Below, piece after piece: positions 11,201-20,380 of a DNA stretch of 64,000 nucleotides (positions are counted from its first letter, which is position 1; every line of letters begins with the position of its first letter). This DNA is from Cognatundibacterium crateris (GTDB lineage: Bacteria; Pseudomonadota; Gammaproteobacteria; Burkholderiales; Burkholderiaceae_D). The stretch is taken from contig NZ_JAABOS010000011.1 of the NCBI RefSeq assembly GCF_010078235.1, forward strand, positions 1 through 64,000, given 5' to 3'. The notes beneath the pieces were generated by a model, which worked only from the letters and a program-made list of their open reading frames with translations, was not told the DNA's origin and did no database searches. The position numbers were made by a program, and so were the translations under genes.

Positions 11201-12527
11201 GACTAACGGTAAAGGCGATCAGATCGTGATTTCCCGTTCCGGTGAAGTCCTGATCACTGACGACCATGGCCGTGAGCGTGAACGTCATAAAGTACCTTAC
11301 GGTGCGACCCTGATCGTGAAAGACGGTCTGGTGATCAAAGCGGGTACTGCACTGGCAACATGGGATCCGCTGACCCGTCCTATCATTACCGAATACACCG
11401 GTACGGTGAAATTCGAAAACGTCGAAGAAGGCGTAACTGTTGCAAAACAGGTTGATGAAGTGACTGGTTTGTCCACTCTGGTGGCGATCGATCCTAAGCG
11501 TCGTGGCGCAGCAGGCAAATCGGTACGTCCACAGGTTAAGCTGCTCAATGAAAATGGCGACGAAGTCAAAATCGCCGGTACTGAGCATGCAGTGACGATC
11601 GGCTTCCAGGTTGGCGCGCTGATTACAGTGAAAGACGGTCAGCAAGTTACCGTTGGTGAAGTTCTGGCGCGTATTCCTACTGAATCCCAGAAAACCCGTG
11701 ATATTACCGGTGGTCTCCCACGTGTTGCTGAGTTGTTTGAAGCACGTTCACCAAAAGACGCAGGTATGCTGGCAGAAGTCACAGGTACCGTTGCGTTTGG
11801 TAAGGAAACCAAAGGTAAGCAACGTCTGGAAATCACCGACATGGACGGTCAGAAGCATGAGTTCCTGATCACCAAGGACAAGCAGGTTCTGGTGCATGAC
11901 GGCCAGGTTGTCAACAAAGGTGAGATGATCGTGGACGGCCCGGCTGATCCGCAAGACATCCTGCGTTTGCTGGGTATCGAAGCGCTGGCACGCTACATCG
12001 TTGATGAAGTTCAGGACGTGTACCGTTTGCAAGGCGTTAAGATCAATGACAAGCATATTGAAGTGATCGTGCGTCAGATGCTGCGTCGTGTTGTTGTGGT
12101 CAATCCAGGCGACACCAACTACATCGTGGGTGAACAGGTAGAACGTTCCGAGCTGCTCGATGAAAACGATCGCGTCACGAAGGAAAACGGCATTCCTGCA
12201 ACATATGAAAATATCTTGCTGGGTATTACCAAAGCTTCCTTGTCGACCGACTCCTTCATCTCTGCGGCGTCCTTCCAGGAAACCACACGTGTTCTGACAG
12301 AAGCGGCGATCATGGGCAAGAAAGATGGTCTGCGCGGTCTGAAAGAAAACGTCATCGTGGGTCGTCTGATCCCTGCGGGTACCGGTCTGGCATTCCACCG
12401 TGCACGCAAGCTGAAAGAGACTTGGGAAGCCGACGAACGTCAGGCTATGCTGGAAGCAGAAAAAGCAGTTTTTGCACCAGTACCTGAAGTCGCAGCAAGT
12501 GATGTGACAGAAGGCGGCGAAGCTTAA
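8298..12527 (+). CDS. rpoC: DNA-directed RNA polymerase subunit beta'
   Basis: A 1409-residue subunit holding the active-site magnesium. ATG 8298 ([11 protein letters not shown]) follows TGGAG; 29 in-frame codons upstream are not part of the protein. The first zinc site has four cysteines at about residues 70-88 (CLCGKYK...CEKCG). The catalytic [12 protein letters not shown] lies at about 457-468. The second zinc site uses a Cys near 814 and the [11 protein letters not shown] cluster near 888. The gene is followed by a strong terminator that ends the operon. Confidence 0.99.
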   Translation: MKALLDLFKQVQPNEQFDAIKIGLASPDKIRSWSYGEVKKPETINYRTFKPERDGLFCAKIFGPIKDYECLCGKYKRLKHRGVICEKCGVEVTLAKVRRERMGHIELASPTAHIWFLKSLPSRLGMVLDMTLRDIERVLYFEAYVVTDPGMTPLKKCQIMSEDDYAAKYEEYGDEFTAFMGAEGIRELLRSIDIDRDAETLRTELKESKSEAKIKKYAKRLKVLEAFQRSGIKPEWMIMEVLPVLPPELRPLVPLDGGRFATSDLNDLYRRVINRNNRLKRLMELRAPEIITRNEKRMLQEAVDSLLDNGRRGKAMTGANKRPLKSLAEMIKGKGGRFRQNLLGKRVDYSGRSVIVVGPQLKLHQCGLPKLMALELFKPFIFNKLELMGLATTIKAAKKLVEIQEPVVWDILEEVIREHPIMLNRAPTLHRLGIQAFEPVLIEGKAIQLHPLVCAAFNADFDGDQMAVHVPLSIEAQMEARTLMLASNNILFPSNGEPSIVPSQDIVLGLYYATREKINGKGEGMMFPDVSEAIRAWDNKEVELTTRITVRITEYPKDVATGEFVKTIKRYETTVGRAILSEILPKGLPFSVLNRPLKKKEISKLIDTSFRKCGLRATVVFADQLMQSGFRLATRAGISICIDDMLVPPQKVTLVAQAEHEVKQIEQQYASGLVTAGERYNKVVDIWGKTGDEVGKAMMEQLKVEPVTRRDGTVGTQESFNAIYMMADSGARGSAAQIRQLAGMRGLMAKPDGSIIETPITANFREGLNVLQYFISTHGARKGLADTALKTANSGYLTRRLVDVTQDLVVVEDDCGTTNGSSMKALVEGGEVNVPLRDLILGRVAANDIVNPETQETLYAAGTLLDEISVERIEALGIDEVKVRTPLTCDTRYGLCAMCYGRDLGRGNLVNSGEAVGVIAAQSIGEPGTQLTMRTFHIGGAASRAAVASSVEAKSNGTIRFTATMRYVTNGKGDQIVISRSGEVLITDDHGRERERHKVPYGATLIVKDGLVIKAGTALATWDPLTRPIITEYTGTVKFENVEEGVTVAKQVDEVTGLSTLVAIDPKRRGAAGKSVRPQVKLLNENGDEVKIAGTEHAVTIGFQVGALITVKDGQQVTVGEVLARIPTESQKTRDITGGLPRVAELFEARSPKDAGMLAEVTGTVAFGKETKGKQRLEITDMDGQKHEFLITKDKQVLVHDGQVVNKGEMIVDGPADPQDILRLLGIEALARYIVDEVQDVYRLQGVKINDKHIEVIVRQMLRRVVVVNPGDTNYIVGEQVERSELLDENDRVTKENGIPATYENILLGITKASLSTDSFISAASFQETTRVLTEAAIMGKKDGLRGLKENVIVGRLIPAGTGLAFHRARKLKETWEADERQAMLEAEKAVFAPVPEVAASDVTEGGEA

Positions 12528-12547
12528 GCTGAGCTGAAGTAAAATAG

Positions 12548-12585
12548 AAACGGCACCGTAGTCAGACTACGGTGCCGTTTTTTAT
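12548..12585 (+). terminator. Rho-independent terminator of the rpoBC operon
   Basis: A perfect 15-bp stem (12548-12562 with 12566-12580) has a 3-nt loop and runs into T-rich TTTTTTATT. It lies 20 bases after the rpoC stop. The following biotin ligase gene begins 50 bp later. Confidence 0.95.
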
Positions 12586-12631
12586 TGGTGCAGGCAGCGC
12601 ATGCCTGGCCTTGACCCGGAAAATCCAACTT

Positions 12632-13435
12632 ATGACTGATGATCTTGCCCTTTACGATGCGGCCAGCATACGTGCTCAGCGTGATCCCTTCGGCATGCTG
12701 GCCGATGTGGAAGTGCTGGCCGAAACCGGATCTACCAATGCGGATCTGATGGCACGTCTGGGCCAGTTACAGCGCCCGGTGTTGCTGGTGGCCGAGCGCC
12801 AGACTGCAGGCCGTGGCCGCGCCGGCCGCAGCTGGCATTCTGTGCCCGGTGGCGTACTGACTTTTTCACTGGCCTGGCATTTTCCAGCCGCTGCCCACAC
12901 CCTGTCTGGATTACCGCTGGCAATCGGGGTTGCGGTGGCGGAGCTGCTGCAGGCACTGGACTTGCCGGTGCAGCTAAAATGGCCGAATGACATTTTGCGC
13001 GATGGTAAAAAACTCGCTGGCATACTGGTTGAGAGTGCAGCCGATAAGCAGGGTGGCAGCTGGGTTGTGGCCGGAATAGGTTTGAATTTACAAATTCCAG
13101 CTGAACTGGAAGCTCAGATAGGGCGCGAAGTCGCTGATGCCCCTTGGCTGGCCAGGATGGACAAAAACCTGTTGCTGGCACGTTTGCTGAATGCACTCGC
13201 GCGCTGCCTGGATCAGTTTGGCCGCGAGGGCTTCGCCGCTTTCGCAGAGCGCTGGAATGCACTGCATGCCTATGCGAATCAGCCAGTACAGATCATGGAA
13301 GCAGAGCAGATATTGCAGCAAGGTATTGCGCTGGCGGTGGATACTCAGGGTTGTCTGTTATTGCAAACCCAGGCTGGCATCAGAACTATCGTTGCGGGTG
13401 ATGTCTCTTTACGGCAGGCTGCCAGTCACGCTTAA
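12632..13435 (+). CDS. birA: Biotin--[acetyl-CoA-carboxylase] ligase
   Basis: A 267-residue ligase that attaches biotin to the carrier subunit of acetyl-CoA carboxylase via biotinyl-AMP. Motifs seen: GSTNADLM (about residue 33), GRGRAGRSWHS (biotin/ATP loop, about 62-72), LKWPNDI and GKKLAGILVE. There is no N-terminal helix-turn-helix, so this is the monofunctional form without repressor activity. ATG 12632 is preferred to the TTG inside the rpoC terminator region. It lies 12 bp ahead of coaX, a common Burkholderiales pair. Confidence 0.93.
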   Translation: MTDDLALYDAASIRAQRDPFGMLADVEVLAETGSTNADLMARLGQLQRPVLLVAERQTAGRGRAGRSWHSVPGGVLTFSLAWHFPAAAHTLSGLPLAIGVAVAELLQALDLPVQLKWPNDILRDGKKLAGILVESAADKQGGSWVVAGIGLNLQIPAELEAQIGREVADAPWLARMDKNLLLARLLNALARCLDQFGREGFAAFAERWNALHAYANQPVQIMEAEQILQQGIALAVDTQGCLLLQTQAGIRTIVAGDVSLRQAASHA

Positions 13436-13447
13436 AGAAGGATGAAT

Positions 13448-14251
13448 ATGTTGTTATTGATCGATGCGGGCAATACACGCGTCAAGTGGGCCATGCACCC
13501 GTGTCAGCCAGCCCTTGCTGCGCAGACAGCGCCACAATGGCTGCAACTGGCTTCCATTGCGCATGCAGATATCGCACAACTCAGCGCTGACTGGCAAAGT
13601 ACAACTTTGCACAAGCAGGTCAGCGCTATCTGGATTTCAAATGTAGCAGGTGCCGCCATGCGTGAACATCTGTTGAGTCAGTTACAGCCCTTATTTGCCA
13701 ATGTGCCTGTGCACTGGTTTCAGTCACAAGCCAGCTGTGCCGGCGTGATCAATCAGTATAGGCAGCCGACCCAATTAGGCTGTGATCGCTTTGCCTCTGC
13801 CATCGGTGCGCATTTTTTGTATCCCGACACCGATAAGCTGGTCGCTACCTGTGGCACGGCAACCACGGTGGATGCCGTGACAAAAGCGGGTGAATTTGCC
13901 GGTGGCATGATCTTGCCGGGTCTGAAGCTGATGGCAGAATCGCTGGCCAGAAATACTGCGCAATTACCCCAGGTAGCAGAAAGCATAGGTGTGAGTCAGC
14001 CATTTGCTGACAATACAGATCAGGCCATCGTCAGTGGCTGCATACATGCGCAAGCCGGGGCGATACGCATGGCTTATCAGGCCTTGCAGGCCCGTGGCAA
14101 GGATTCAGCTGCTGCACAGCTTGCGCCGGTTTGTCTGATTTCCGGTGGCGCCGCCCCTTATCTGACGCCCCATCTGGGATTTTCTGCTCTGCATGTACCG
14201 AATCTGGTCTTGACGGGGCTGCTTGTCGTGGCACAATCAAGCCCACTTTGA
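13448..14251 (+). CDS. coaX: Type III pantothenate kinase
   Basis: A 267-residue enzyme for the first step of coenzyme A synthesis (pantothenate to 4'-phosphopantothenate). It shows the ASKHA-fold motifs DAGNTRVKW (residues 6-14), GCDRFASAIGA and CGTATTVDAV. ATG 13448 has AAGAAGG six bases upstream; the ATG two codons earlier (13442) touches that site and is less likely. It lies 12 bp after birA and 15 bp before the SPOR gene, so the three are probably co-transcribed. Confidence 0.94.
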   Translation: MLLLIDAGNTRVKWAMHPCQPALAAQTAPQWLQLASIAHADIAQLSADWQSTTLHKQVSAIWISNVAGAAMREHLLSQLQPLFANVPVHWFQSQASCAGVINQYRQPTQLGCDRFASAIGAHFLYPDTDKLVATCGTATTVDAVTKAGEFAGGMILPGLKLMAESLARNTAQLPQVAESIGVSQPFADNTDQAIVSGCIHAQAGAIRMAYQALQARGKDSAAAQLAPVCLISGGAAPYLTPHLGFSALHVPNLVLTGLLVVAQSSPL

Positions 14252-14266
14252 AAAAGAGATTTGACC

Positions 14267-14944
14267 ATGTTGCGATTTGTATTCTGGACCCTGTTCATCA
14301 GTAATCTGGCACTGGCTGGCTATCAGTTCGGACTGGCCGGAAAATGGCCCTTGGAAGCGCGTGAACCTGAACGTTTGAAGCAGCAGGTGCGTACCGACCA
14401 GCTGGTGCAGATTTCAGCCAGTGCGGCGCAGACCAGCAGCGAGCCCGCTGCCGCCGAACCTGAAAAGAAAATGGAAGTCATCGCTTGTCTGGAGCTCGGT
14501 AACTTCCAGCAAAGCGATGCGGCCAAAATTGAAGAAAAGCTGAAAACCCTGGCATTGGGCGACCGTCAGTCACGCATCAATATTTCAGAAACCGCTTCCC
14601 ATATGGTGTTTATTCCATCTCAGGGAAGCAAGGAGGGTGCGGATAAAAAAATCAGTGAACTGAAACGTATCGGTGTGACTGATTATTTCGTCATTCAGGA
14701 TCAGAGTAATCTGCGCTGGGGTATTTCTTTAGGCATATTCAAGACAGAAGAAGCGGCTAAACAGCATCTGAGTAATCTGAATAACAAAGGTGTACGCACT
14801 GCCCGCATCATGCCACGCGCGCTGACCACCAATAAATTCGCCTACCAGCTACATCAGTTAAATGGCGATGATAAAGGCAAGCTGGATACGCTGATTAAGG
14901 ATTTGCCTGCGCATGAAGCGCGTAGTTGTCAGAAAAATTCCTGA
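14267..14944 (+). CDS. SPOR-domain membrane protein
   Basis: A 225-residue protein with one N-terminal membrane anchor (about residues 2-24), a short linker and a SPOR domain in the middle (about 70-180; SRINISETASHMVFIPSQG through NNKGVRTARIMPR). SPOR domains bind denuded peptidoglycan at the division septum, so this protein probably acts in the periplasm on cell wall or division. The start is ATG 14267; a TTG lies two codons upstream. It is the third gene of the birA-coaX unit and is followed by a terminator. Confidence 0.85.
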   Translation: MLRFVFWTLFISNLALAGYQFGLAGKWPLEAREPERLKQQVRTDQLVQISASAAQTSSEPAAAEPEKKMEVIACLELGNFQQSDAAKIEEKLKTLALGDRQSRINISETASHMVFIPSQGSKEGADKKISELKRIGVTDYFVIQDQSNLRWGISLGIFKTEEAAKQHLSNLNNKGVRTARIMPRALTTNKFAYQLHQLNGDDKGKLDTLIKDLPAHEARSCQKNS

Positions 14945-14963
14945 CCCGGATTCCGGCATTACT

Positions 14964-14995
14964 CAGATCAGTGCAGGTGGGCACTGATCTGTTTC
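14964..14995 (+). terminator. Terminator after the birA-coaX-SPOR unit
   Basis: A perfect 11-bp stem (14964-14974 with 14981-14991) with loop AGGTGG is followed by TTTC. The short U-run suggests moderate strength. It separates the plus-strand unit from the convergent minus-strand M56 gene, which ends at 15001. Confidence 0.7.
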
Positions 14996-15000
14996 AACGC

Positions 15001-16305
15001 TTACTTAATCTTCGCAACGCTGTAGTCGATCGCTATGTCATTTTCCTTTTGATCGCTACTGCTTTCTATACGGCTTTGCTGCCCGAGCTGAGAAATCAGG
15101 CTTGGCGTTGCCAGCAGACGATCATTTTTGTAGATTTCCAGCTTGGTATAAGCTGCCCGAGCTGATGAGAATTGCTCTTGCTTTTCTTTACTAAGCTGCT
15201 GGTATTTTTCCCCCATCATTGCTTCAGGTGTGTCAACCTGCAGCACAAATTTCCAGGTATTTTTTCCATCTGCCAGCTCCAGACTTGTTTTTGCTCCTTG
15301 CACAGCAATGATTGCGGGGGAGACTATGCTGTCTTCGGTCGTAATCTTCGTCTGTATCCGGTAGCGTTGCCGTTCCGTGCTGATTAGACTCACAGGTGCG
15401 GCATCCTGCATGCCAGTTACCTTGCTACTGTGACTGGCCCATGCGCTCACAGTACCGGTTAATGCTGTGCATAGTATTAGCAACAAAGAGGGTAGTTTGT
15501 GTTGGGCTTTTCCTGTTTTTTTTAACTGCATGATGCGCTCCTTGAGTGGGTGGTGATGTTGCCAGCTACAGTAAATCGAGTGTGCTTGTTCCTGCAGGAC
15601 GGTATGGAGCATCGCTTGCGCATAGTTGCTTTGTTGCGCAGGGTAGCGCCGTAAAACTTCTGCATCGCAGGCCAGTTCCTGATCCAAACGGAAATAATGA
15701 TGTGCGATGTAGACCAGTGGATGGAACCAGAAAATACAACGTAAGCACCAAAATGCGGCGTTGGCCCACAGATCCAGACGTTGTTTATGTACCTGTTCGT
15801 GACTCAAAATCAGGTCTTGTTGAGAAGTGGAGTAACGCTCAAAAAAATCCGATGGCATGATTATGCGCGGATGTATCAATCCAATCAGCGCCGGACTGAT
15901 ATCACTACGCTCTGATACGAAAAATTCCGCTACCGGGTGTAGACGTCCTAGACCTTTAATGAAACGTCGCTGCTGGTAGATTGATATACAGAGCAGCAGC
16001 AGGCTTATCGATAACCAGCCAATGATGATCACTGCGGGATAAACAGGTGAATCAAGGACAGGGACGGATATAACAGTGGCGTTGTTCAATCCGCTTGTGA
16101 CTGGAGTGACTAAATCAGGCAGGATTGTTCGGGGTGGAGGAAAAAAGAGCGCGATAGCAGATAAGGGTAATGTCCACCAACTGAAATACACCAGGCGGCC
16201 ATCGGTAAGGCGATATAAGAATATACGTTGGATCAGAATCACGCCCAATGCCAATGTGAGTGCAATGCATATGCTCCAGCCGGCTTGCAGCAAATCAGCG
16301 CTCAT
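15001..16305 (-). CDS. M56-family (BlaR1/MecR1-type) membrane metalloprotease
   Basis: A 434-residue membrane protein. Hydrophobic segments fall at about residues 8-28, 40-57, 88-110 and 265-285. The zinc-protease motif HEQVH lies at about 166-170 in the cytoplasmic loop, with a further acidic stretch at QELACDAEVLRR. BlaR1-type proteins sense a signal outside and then cause cleavage of the partner repressor. Here the extracytoplasmic tail (about 150 residues) is not a penicillin-binding domain: I see no SxxK/KTG pattern. The signal is therefore unlikely to be a beta-lactam. The gene overlaps the blaI-type gene by 11 bp. Confidence 0.85.
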   Translation of the reverse strand: MSADLLQAGWSICIALTLALGVILIQRIFLYRLTDGRLVYFSWWTLPLSAIALFFPPPRTILPDLVTPVTSGLNNATVISVPVLDSPVYPAVIIIGWLSISLLLLCISIYQQRRFIKGLGRLHPVAEFFVSERSDISPALIGLIHPRIIMPSDFFERYSTSQQDLILSHEQVHKQRLDLWANAAFWCLRCIFWFHPLVYIAHHYFRLDQELACDAEVLRRYPAQQSNYAQAMLHTVLQEQAHSIYCSWQHHHPLKERIMQLKKTGKAQHKLPSLLLILCTALTGTVSAWASHSSKVTGMQDAAPVSLISTERQRYRIQTKITTEDSIVSPAIIAVQGAKTSLELADGKNTWKFVLQVDTPEAMMGEKYQQLSKEKQEQFSSARAAYTKLEIYKNDRLLATPSLISQLGQQSRIESSSDQKENDIAIDYSVAKIK

Positions 16306-16672
16306 TTTCCAAATCCTGTATCAGTTTCTTCAGCTCAGCGATATCCGTCTTCGACAATTGTTTGCTTTGGCTGAAATGAGCGACCATTGGCGCTAACTGC
16401 CCATCAAAAACACGTTGTAGGAAGCCCTTGCTTTCTGACGCGACCCATTTCTCTTGCTTCAGAACTGGGCTATATAAAAAATACCTGCTTTCCTTCTCCG
16501 CACGGATCGCATTTTTTTTGAGTAAACGATTGAGCAAAGTCTTCACCGTGGCAGGTTGCCAGCCCTGCGCTGTACAAAGTGCGGCACACAGCTGTTCCGC
16601 CGATTGAGGGTGCTGCGCCCAAAGCAGTTGCATAATGAGGGCTTCGGCATCACTGATTTCAGTTGGATACAT
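16295..16672 (-). CDS. BlaI/MecI/CopY-family transcriptional repressor
   Basis: A 125-residue winged-helix repressor. The start (ISDAEALIMQLLWAQHPQSAEQL) and recognition region (QPATVKTLLNRLLKKNAI) match the family, which is 120-130 residues long. The C-terminal half would dimerise. It is the first gene of a two-gene operon with the M56 protease; the genes overlap. Two TTACANNTGTAA operators lie 16-44 bp upstream, so it very probably represses its own operon until the protease inactivates it. Confidence 0.9.
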   Translation of the reverse strand: MYPTEISDAEALIMQLLWAQHPQSAEQLCAALCTAQGWQPATVKTLLNRLLKKNAIRAEKESRYFLYSPVLKQEKWVASESKGFLQRVFDGQLAPMVAHFSQSKQLSKTDIAELKKLIQDLENER

Positions 16673-16687
16673 ATTGATGTTTCATCG

Positions 16688-16716
16688 TTTACATTTGTAA
16701 ATGATTACATGTGTAA
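16688..16716 (-). promoter_or_regulatory. Tandem BlaI-type operators
   Basis: Two dyads of the form TTACANNTGTAA are seen: 16688-16701 (TTTACATTTGTAAA) and 16705-16716 (TTACATGTGTAA), with centres 16 bp apart. TACA/TGTA half-sites are the known recognition sequence of BlaI and MecI. They lie just upstream of the repressor start at 16672, where the promoter of the operon must be. Confidence 0.85.
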
Positions 16717-16865
16717 AAGTTAAAGTCAAGCGAGTGAGTCAGTGTTTGTGGCGCTATTCAGAGCGGGCTCTTTGCTGTACAAGCAAGCATTCAGCACAAG
16801 CTGAATACTATTGGCCTGGGAAAGCTTCTCTGAACACTAAGAGTTTTCGACCAGGGAGTTTGATA

Positions 16866-16900
16866 AACAAAAAGGCTCGCCACTTAAAGCGAGCCTTCTG
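16866..16900 (-). terminator. Terminator of the S9 peptidase gene
   Basis: The 9-bp stem AAGGCTCGC/GCGAGCCTT (16872-16880 with 16889-16897) has an 8-nt loop. Read on the minus strand it is followed by TTTTGTTTA. It lies 22 bp after the stop of the minus-strand peptidase gene. A weaker T-run on the plus side may also work. Confidence 0.85.
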
Positions 16901-16918
16901 TTTTTGGACAGCGCCTGA

Positions 16919-19093
16919 TTACTCTTTAATCCCCCACTGTCCCAACATCCAGGCGAAGTTGAAGCTGGATTCTTTCAATGCGTCATAGCGCCCGGACGCA
17001 CCGCCGTGACCAGCTGCCATATTGATTTTTAATAGCAGAGGATTTTGATCGGTTTTATAGGTGCGCAGTTTGGCCACATATTTTGCCGGCTCCCAGTACA
17101 TCACCTGACTGTCATTGAGTCCGGTGGTGACCAGCATGGCCGGATAGGCTTTCTTTTCTATATTGTCGTAAGGCGAATAACTGCGCATGTAATCATAAGC
17201 CGCCTTTTGATTCGGGTTACCCCATTCCAGATATTCACCGGTTGTCAGTGGCAGGCTGGCATCCATCATGGTATTCATCACATCCATAAACGGCACGGCA
17301 GCATGCACGGCTTTGAACAGGCCCGGACGCATATTAGTCACTGCTCCCATTAACAGTCCACCGGCACTGCCGCCTTCGATGATCAGTTTATCCGGGCTGG
17401 TCCATTTTTCCTGTATCAGATATTCGGCGCTGGCGATGAAATCAGTGAAGGTATTTTTCTTTTTCATCAGCATGCCATCTTCATGCCAGTGTTCACCCAT
17501 GTCGCTGCCGCCGCGTATATGAGCTTCAGCATACACGACACCGCGATTGAGCAGACTGAGCCGCTCCAGTGAAAAAGTCGCTTCCGTGGACATGCCGTAG
17601 CTGCCATAGGAATACAGCAAAGTCGGTGCGCTGCCATCGAGTGGCACGCCTTTTTTATGAACTATCCATAAAGGCACTTTGACGCCGTCTTTGGCGGTTG
17701 CCCACAAGCGGTGGGTTTCGTATTGGCTGGCGTCGTAGCCACCGACCACTTCCTGTTGTTTGAGCACCTTGCGTTCGCCACTGGCCATATCCACATCCAT
17801 CACCATAGGTGGCGTGATGGGCGACTGGTAGGAGATGCGCAGTTGTGTTGACTGATATTCGGGCGTTCCACCACTCATCGCCAGATAGACAGGATCATTA
17901 AAACTGATGGCTTTCCATTGTTTGCTCTTGAAATCATATACCCGCATACGGTTCAGGGCCTGACTGGATTCCGATACCACCAGATAGTCACTGAAAATTT
18001 CTATATGCTGCAATAAGACATTCTTGTCATGCGCAATCAGCTCGGTCCAGTTTTTTTCTGAAGGCTTAGCCAGTGGTGTAGTCATCAACCTAAAATTCTG
18101 AGCGTGTTTATTGGTTATGATATACAGCAATCCATCGCGGTGTTCTACTTGATAGCGATGGCCTTTTTGACGCCCGAGTACGCTGCGCAGTTTGCTTTGT
18201 GGTTGACTCGCAGGAATGAGCCAGGATTCTGTGGTGTCGGTCGCCACGGATTGCAATTCGACGAACTGCTCGTCATGGCTTGTGCCGACTTGCAGTGAAA
18301 ATTGTTCGACTTTTTCGTCATAGAGCGGTATCGGCTTGCCCCCCAGCGTCAATCTGAAAAAACGGTTCGAGCGCTTGCTGGTTGCATCTTCCTGTACAAA
18401 AAACAGTGTCTTGCTATCCGCTGCCCAGGCCAGGCTGGTTACACGCTCAACACGGTCACTCAACATTTCACCTGTTTTCAAGTCTTTGATTTGCAAGGTG
18501 TACTGGCGGTATCCGGTGGTATCAGTCAGGTAAGCGAGATAGCGGTCATTCGGGCTGATCAGGCTTTGTTCGAGTTCGAAAAAGGAAAGTCCTTGCGCGA
18601 GCAGATTCTCGTCCAACAGTATTTCTTCGGTGGCCTTGTCGTCATAGTTGAGCTGCGCATCGGCCGGACGACGGCAGTAGATGGGATATTGCTTACCTGC
18701 CTCAGTGCGGTTGTAGTAATAGTATTTCCTTTTGCGCACCGGTACCGATAGATCGGTCTCTTTCATACGCGCCTTGGTTTCCTGAAACAGCTTTTCTGCC
18801 AGGGGCTGAATATCTGCCGTCATGGCTTCGGTATAGGCATTCTCTGCATTCAGGTAGGCGATCACTTTCGGATCGTCTTTCTTTTGCAGCCAGCGATAAT
18901 TGTCGGTGACGATTTCGCCATGACGTTTTTCCTGCCAGGGGACTTTGGCAGCGACAGGTGCGGTGGTGTTTTGTTTCTTGAGCCAGGGCATAGGTGAATC
19001 GACGATATCCGCCAGCGCTAAGCGTGGGGTGCTGATAGCGATTAGCGCGATGGTGCTGATGGTGCTGATGGTGCTGATATGTTTAACTAACAT
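16919..19093 (-). CDS. ptrB: S9 prolyl oligopeptidase family, oligopeptidase B-like
   Basis: A 724-residue serine peptidase with a beta-propeller N-terminal half and alpha/beta-hydrolase C-terminal half. RGGSDMGEHWHEDGMLMKKK and the nucleophile elbow GGSAGG (Ser near 577) are typical of oligopeptidase B, which cuts short peptides after Arg or Lys. The acid is probably in TGLNDSQV (about 658) and the histidine in AAGHGG (about 691). Unlike classical cytoplasmic oligopeptidase B it has a putative signal peptide (about residues 1-28), suggesting periplasmic action. The signal contains a 9-bp tandem repeat that encodes ISTISTIST. Confidence 0.9.
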   Translation of the reverse strand: MLVKHISTISTISTIALIAISTPRLALADIVDSPMPWLKKQNTTAPVAAKVPWQEKRHGEIVTDNYRWLQKKDDPKVIAYLNAENAYTEAMTADIQPLAEKLFQETKARMKETDLSVPVRKRKYYYYNRTEAGKQYPIYCRRPADAQLNYDDKATEEILLDENLLAQGLSFFELEQSLISPNDRYLAYLTDTTGYRQYTLQIKDLKTGEMLSDRVERVTSLAWAADSKTLFFVQEDATSKRSNRFFRLTLGGKPIPLYDEKVEQFSLQVGTSHDEQFVELQSVATDTTESWLIPASQPQSKLRSVLGRQKGHRYQVEHRDGLLYIITNKHAQNFRLMTTPLAKPSEKNWTELIAHDKNVLLQHIEIFSDYLVVSESSQALNRMRVYDFKSKQWKAISFNDPVYLAMSGGTPEYQSTQLRISYQSPITPPMVMDVDMASGERKVLKQQEVVGGYDASQYETHRLWATAKDGVKVPLWIVHKKGVPLDGSAPTLLYSYGSYGMSTEATFSLERLSLLNRGVVYAEAHIRGGSDMGEHWHEDGMLMKKKNTFTDFIASAEYLIQEKWTSPDKLIIEGGSAGGLLMGAVTNMRPGLFKAVHAAVPFMDVMNTMMDASLPLTTGEYLEWGNPNQKAAYDYMRSYSPYDNIEKKAYPAMLVTTGLNDSQVMYWEPAKYVAKLRTYKTDQNPLLLKINMAAGHGGASGRYDALKESSFNFAWMLGQWGIKE
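19049..19075 (-). repeat. Three perfect 9-bp tandem repeats in the S9 signal peptide
   Basis: GATGGTGCT occurs three times in a row (minus strand AGCACCATC) and encodes repeated Ser-Thr-Ile. The number of copies could vary by slippage without a frame change. A near-identical unit is found in the IclR gene at 24311-24346. Confidence 0.9.
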
Positions 19094-19171
19094 AGTATCC
19101 TTTTCTGTCTATAGTCGGCCACGCTGGCGGCCAGATCACGCTTAGTAAGCGGCTATCCGCGCCACTGTATT

Positions 19172-20119
19172 TCAGCGCCCCTTATTCATCAGATGCATTG
19201 CGCGGCTTGGTGTGCTGGCGACCCTGATCCAGCCGCTGCGCACACCTTGATAGGGGTCCTGTGTGACCAGACGGTCGCTGTCTGCGTTCACCGATATAAA
19301 GAGCCAGTGCTGACCTTGTCTGTATTCGCTGCCCAGGATCCGGTAGCTTGCCCCTGCCAGATAGCGTCTTACAATATTGCCATACACTGCATGTCGCATC
19401 ATGCGGCTGAGACCGGTATCGTAATGGTCTTGCTGGCTGGGTGAGGAGCGCAGTATCAGGGCTTGATGCGCGGAGATGCTATTTTTCTGATTTGCGGTGT
19501 GTTCAGGCAACTGGGTGTCGGTACGCAATTTCGCAGTAGCGAACTGCCTCAGATTGTCGCTGCTGCCGATGAAATATTCTTCTGTCTGAGCCCCGCAACA
19601 GGCATCTGCAATGCTGCTGAACTGACTGCCATCGCTGGATATACGCAAGACCTGTTCGCGAAAAAGTCCATCCTGTTTTACCTTGTAGCCCTGTGCGCTG
19701 CCAAACCAGATGAGTGTGGCATTGCCTTCTGCACATAGTGCGCTGCCGGTATAGAGTACATCCTCATGTCCATCCTGATTGATGTCCAGCGTATAGAAGG
19801 CAGCGCCCCTTAAGTCATTTAGAAAGGCGCGTTCTGACCAGGAGCAGTCAGCGCTTTCCAACATGTCGGGGTTGTTGATCGCTTGCCGATATGCTGCCAG
19901 CAAGGCAGGCTGCCGTTCGGCCAGTACGGCAGCGCTCAGCGTGCGTTGTGCAGAGACAGTGCGCCAGTCTCGTGTTTCAGGAAATAAGCGCAAGCTTTTT
20001 TCTGCCGCAGTCAGCGGCGTGGATGCCGGTGCTGCCTGTGAAGCCGGCAGGCCTGTAAGCAGGCTAAAGCAGAGACAGAAATTCAGAACAGAAGCAGGAA
20101 TCGTGAAACGGATACGCAC
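19172..20119 (-). CDS. Secreted protein of unknown function
   Basis: A 315-residue protein with a clear signal peptide (about residues 1-29, ending ASQA/AP). The middle has DINQDGHEDVLYTG, a DxNxDGxxD loop like those of calcium-binding FG-GAP/EF-hand-type repeats. Near the C-terminus, SYRILGSEYRQGQHWLFISVN...GWIRVA is reminiscent of an SH3-like domain. I do not recognise the family. It lies 78 bp upstream of the S9 peptidase on the same strand and may share its transcript. The function is unknown. Confidence 0.7.
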   Translation of the reverse strand: MRIRFTIPASVLNFCLCFSLLTGLPASQAAPASTPLTAAEKSLRLFPETRDWRTVSAQRTLSAAVLAERQPALLAAYRQAINNPDMLESADCSWSERAFLNDLRGAAFYTLDINQDGHEDVLYTGSALCAEGNATLIWFGSAQGYKVKQDGLFREQVLRISSDGSQFSSIADACCGAQTEEYFIGSSDNLRQFATAKLRTDTQLPEHTANQKNSISAHQALILRSSPSQQDHYDTGLSRMMRHAVYGNIVRRYLAGASYRILGSEYRQGQHWLFISVNADSDRLVTQDPYQGVRSGWIRVASTPSRAMHLMNKGR

Positions 20120-20274
20120 AACTTACTCCTTCGTTGATCAGTGACATCGTGCATTCATACTCATCAATGCAGCGCACAGCATAATGCAAATGACGCTGCC
20201 GGTCTGCGGCAAATTTACGCGGATTGCTACAAACATCAGGCTTGTAGGCAGACCAGATCCGCTTCCGGTGCAGT

Positions 20275-20305
20275 TTAAAAAAAGCGTTGCAGACGCAACG
20301 CTTTT
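20275..20305 (-). terminator. Terminator after the DUF5117-type protease gene
   Basis: GCGTTGC (20284-20290) pairs with GCAACGC (20295-20301) around loop AGAC, extended by A-T pairs on both sides. On the minus strand seven T residues follow. It is about 75 bp beyond the stop at 20381. Confidence 0.85.
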
Positions 20306-20380
20306 AGCATGTTGGATGCCGCGTATCTGATGCTACAAGCCCAGTCAGACCGGAGCTGTAGCATCCACTAGTAGCTCAGA

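Noticed and set aside
8391-11645. 1084-codon minus-strand frame opposite rpoC
   Set aside because: Shadow of rpoC with no domain character or start signal.
15001-16672. A beta-lactam resistance locus
   Set aside because: The M56 protein has no penicillin-binding domain and no beta-lactamase gene lies nearby; only the regulatory logic is shared.
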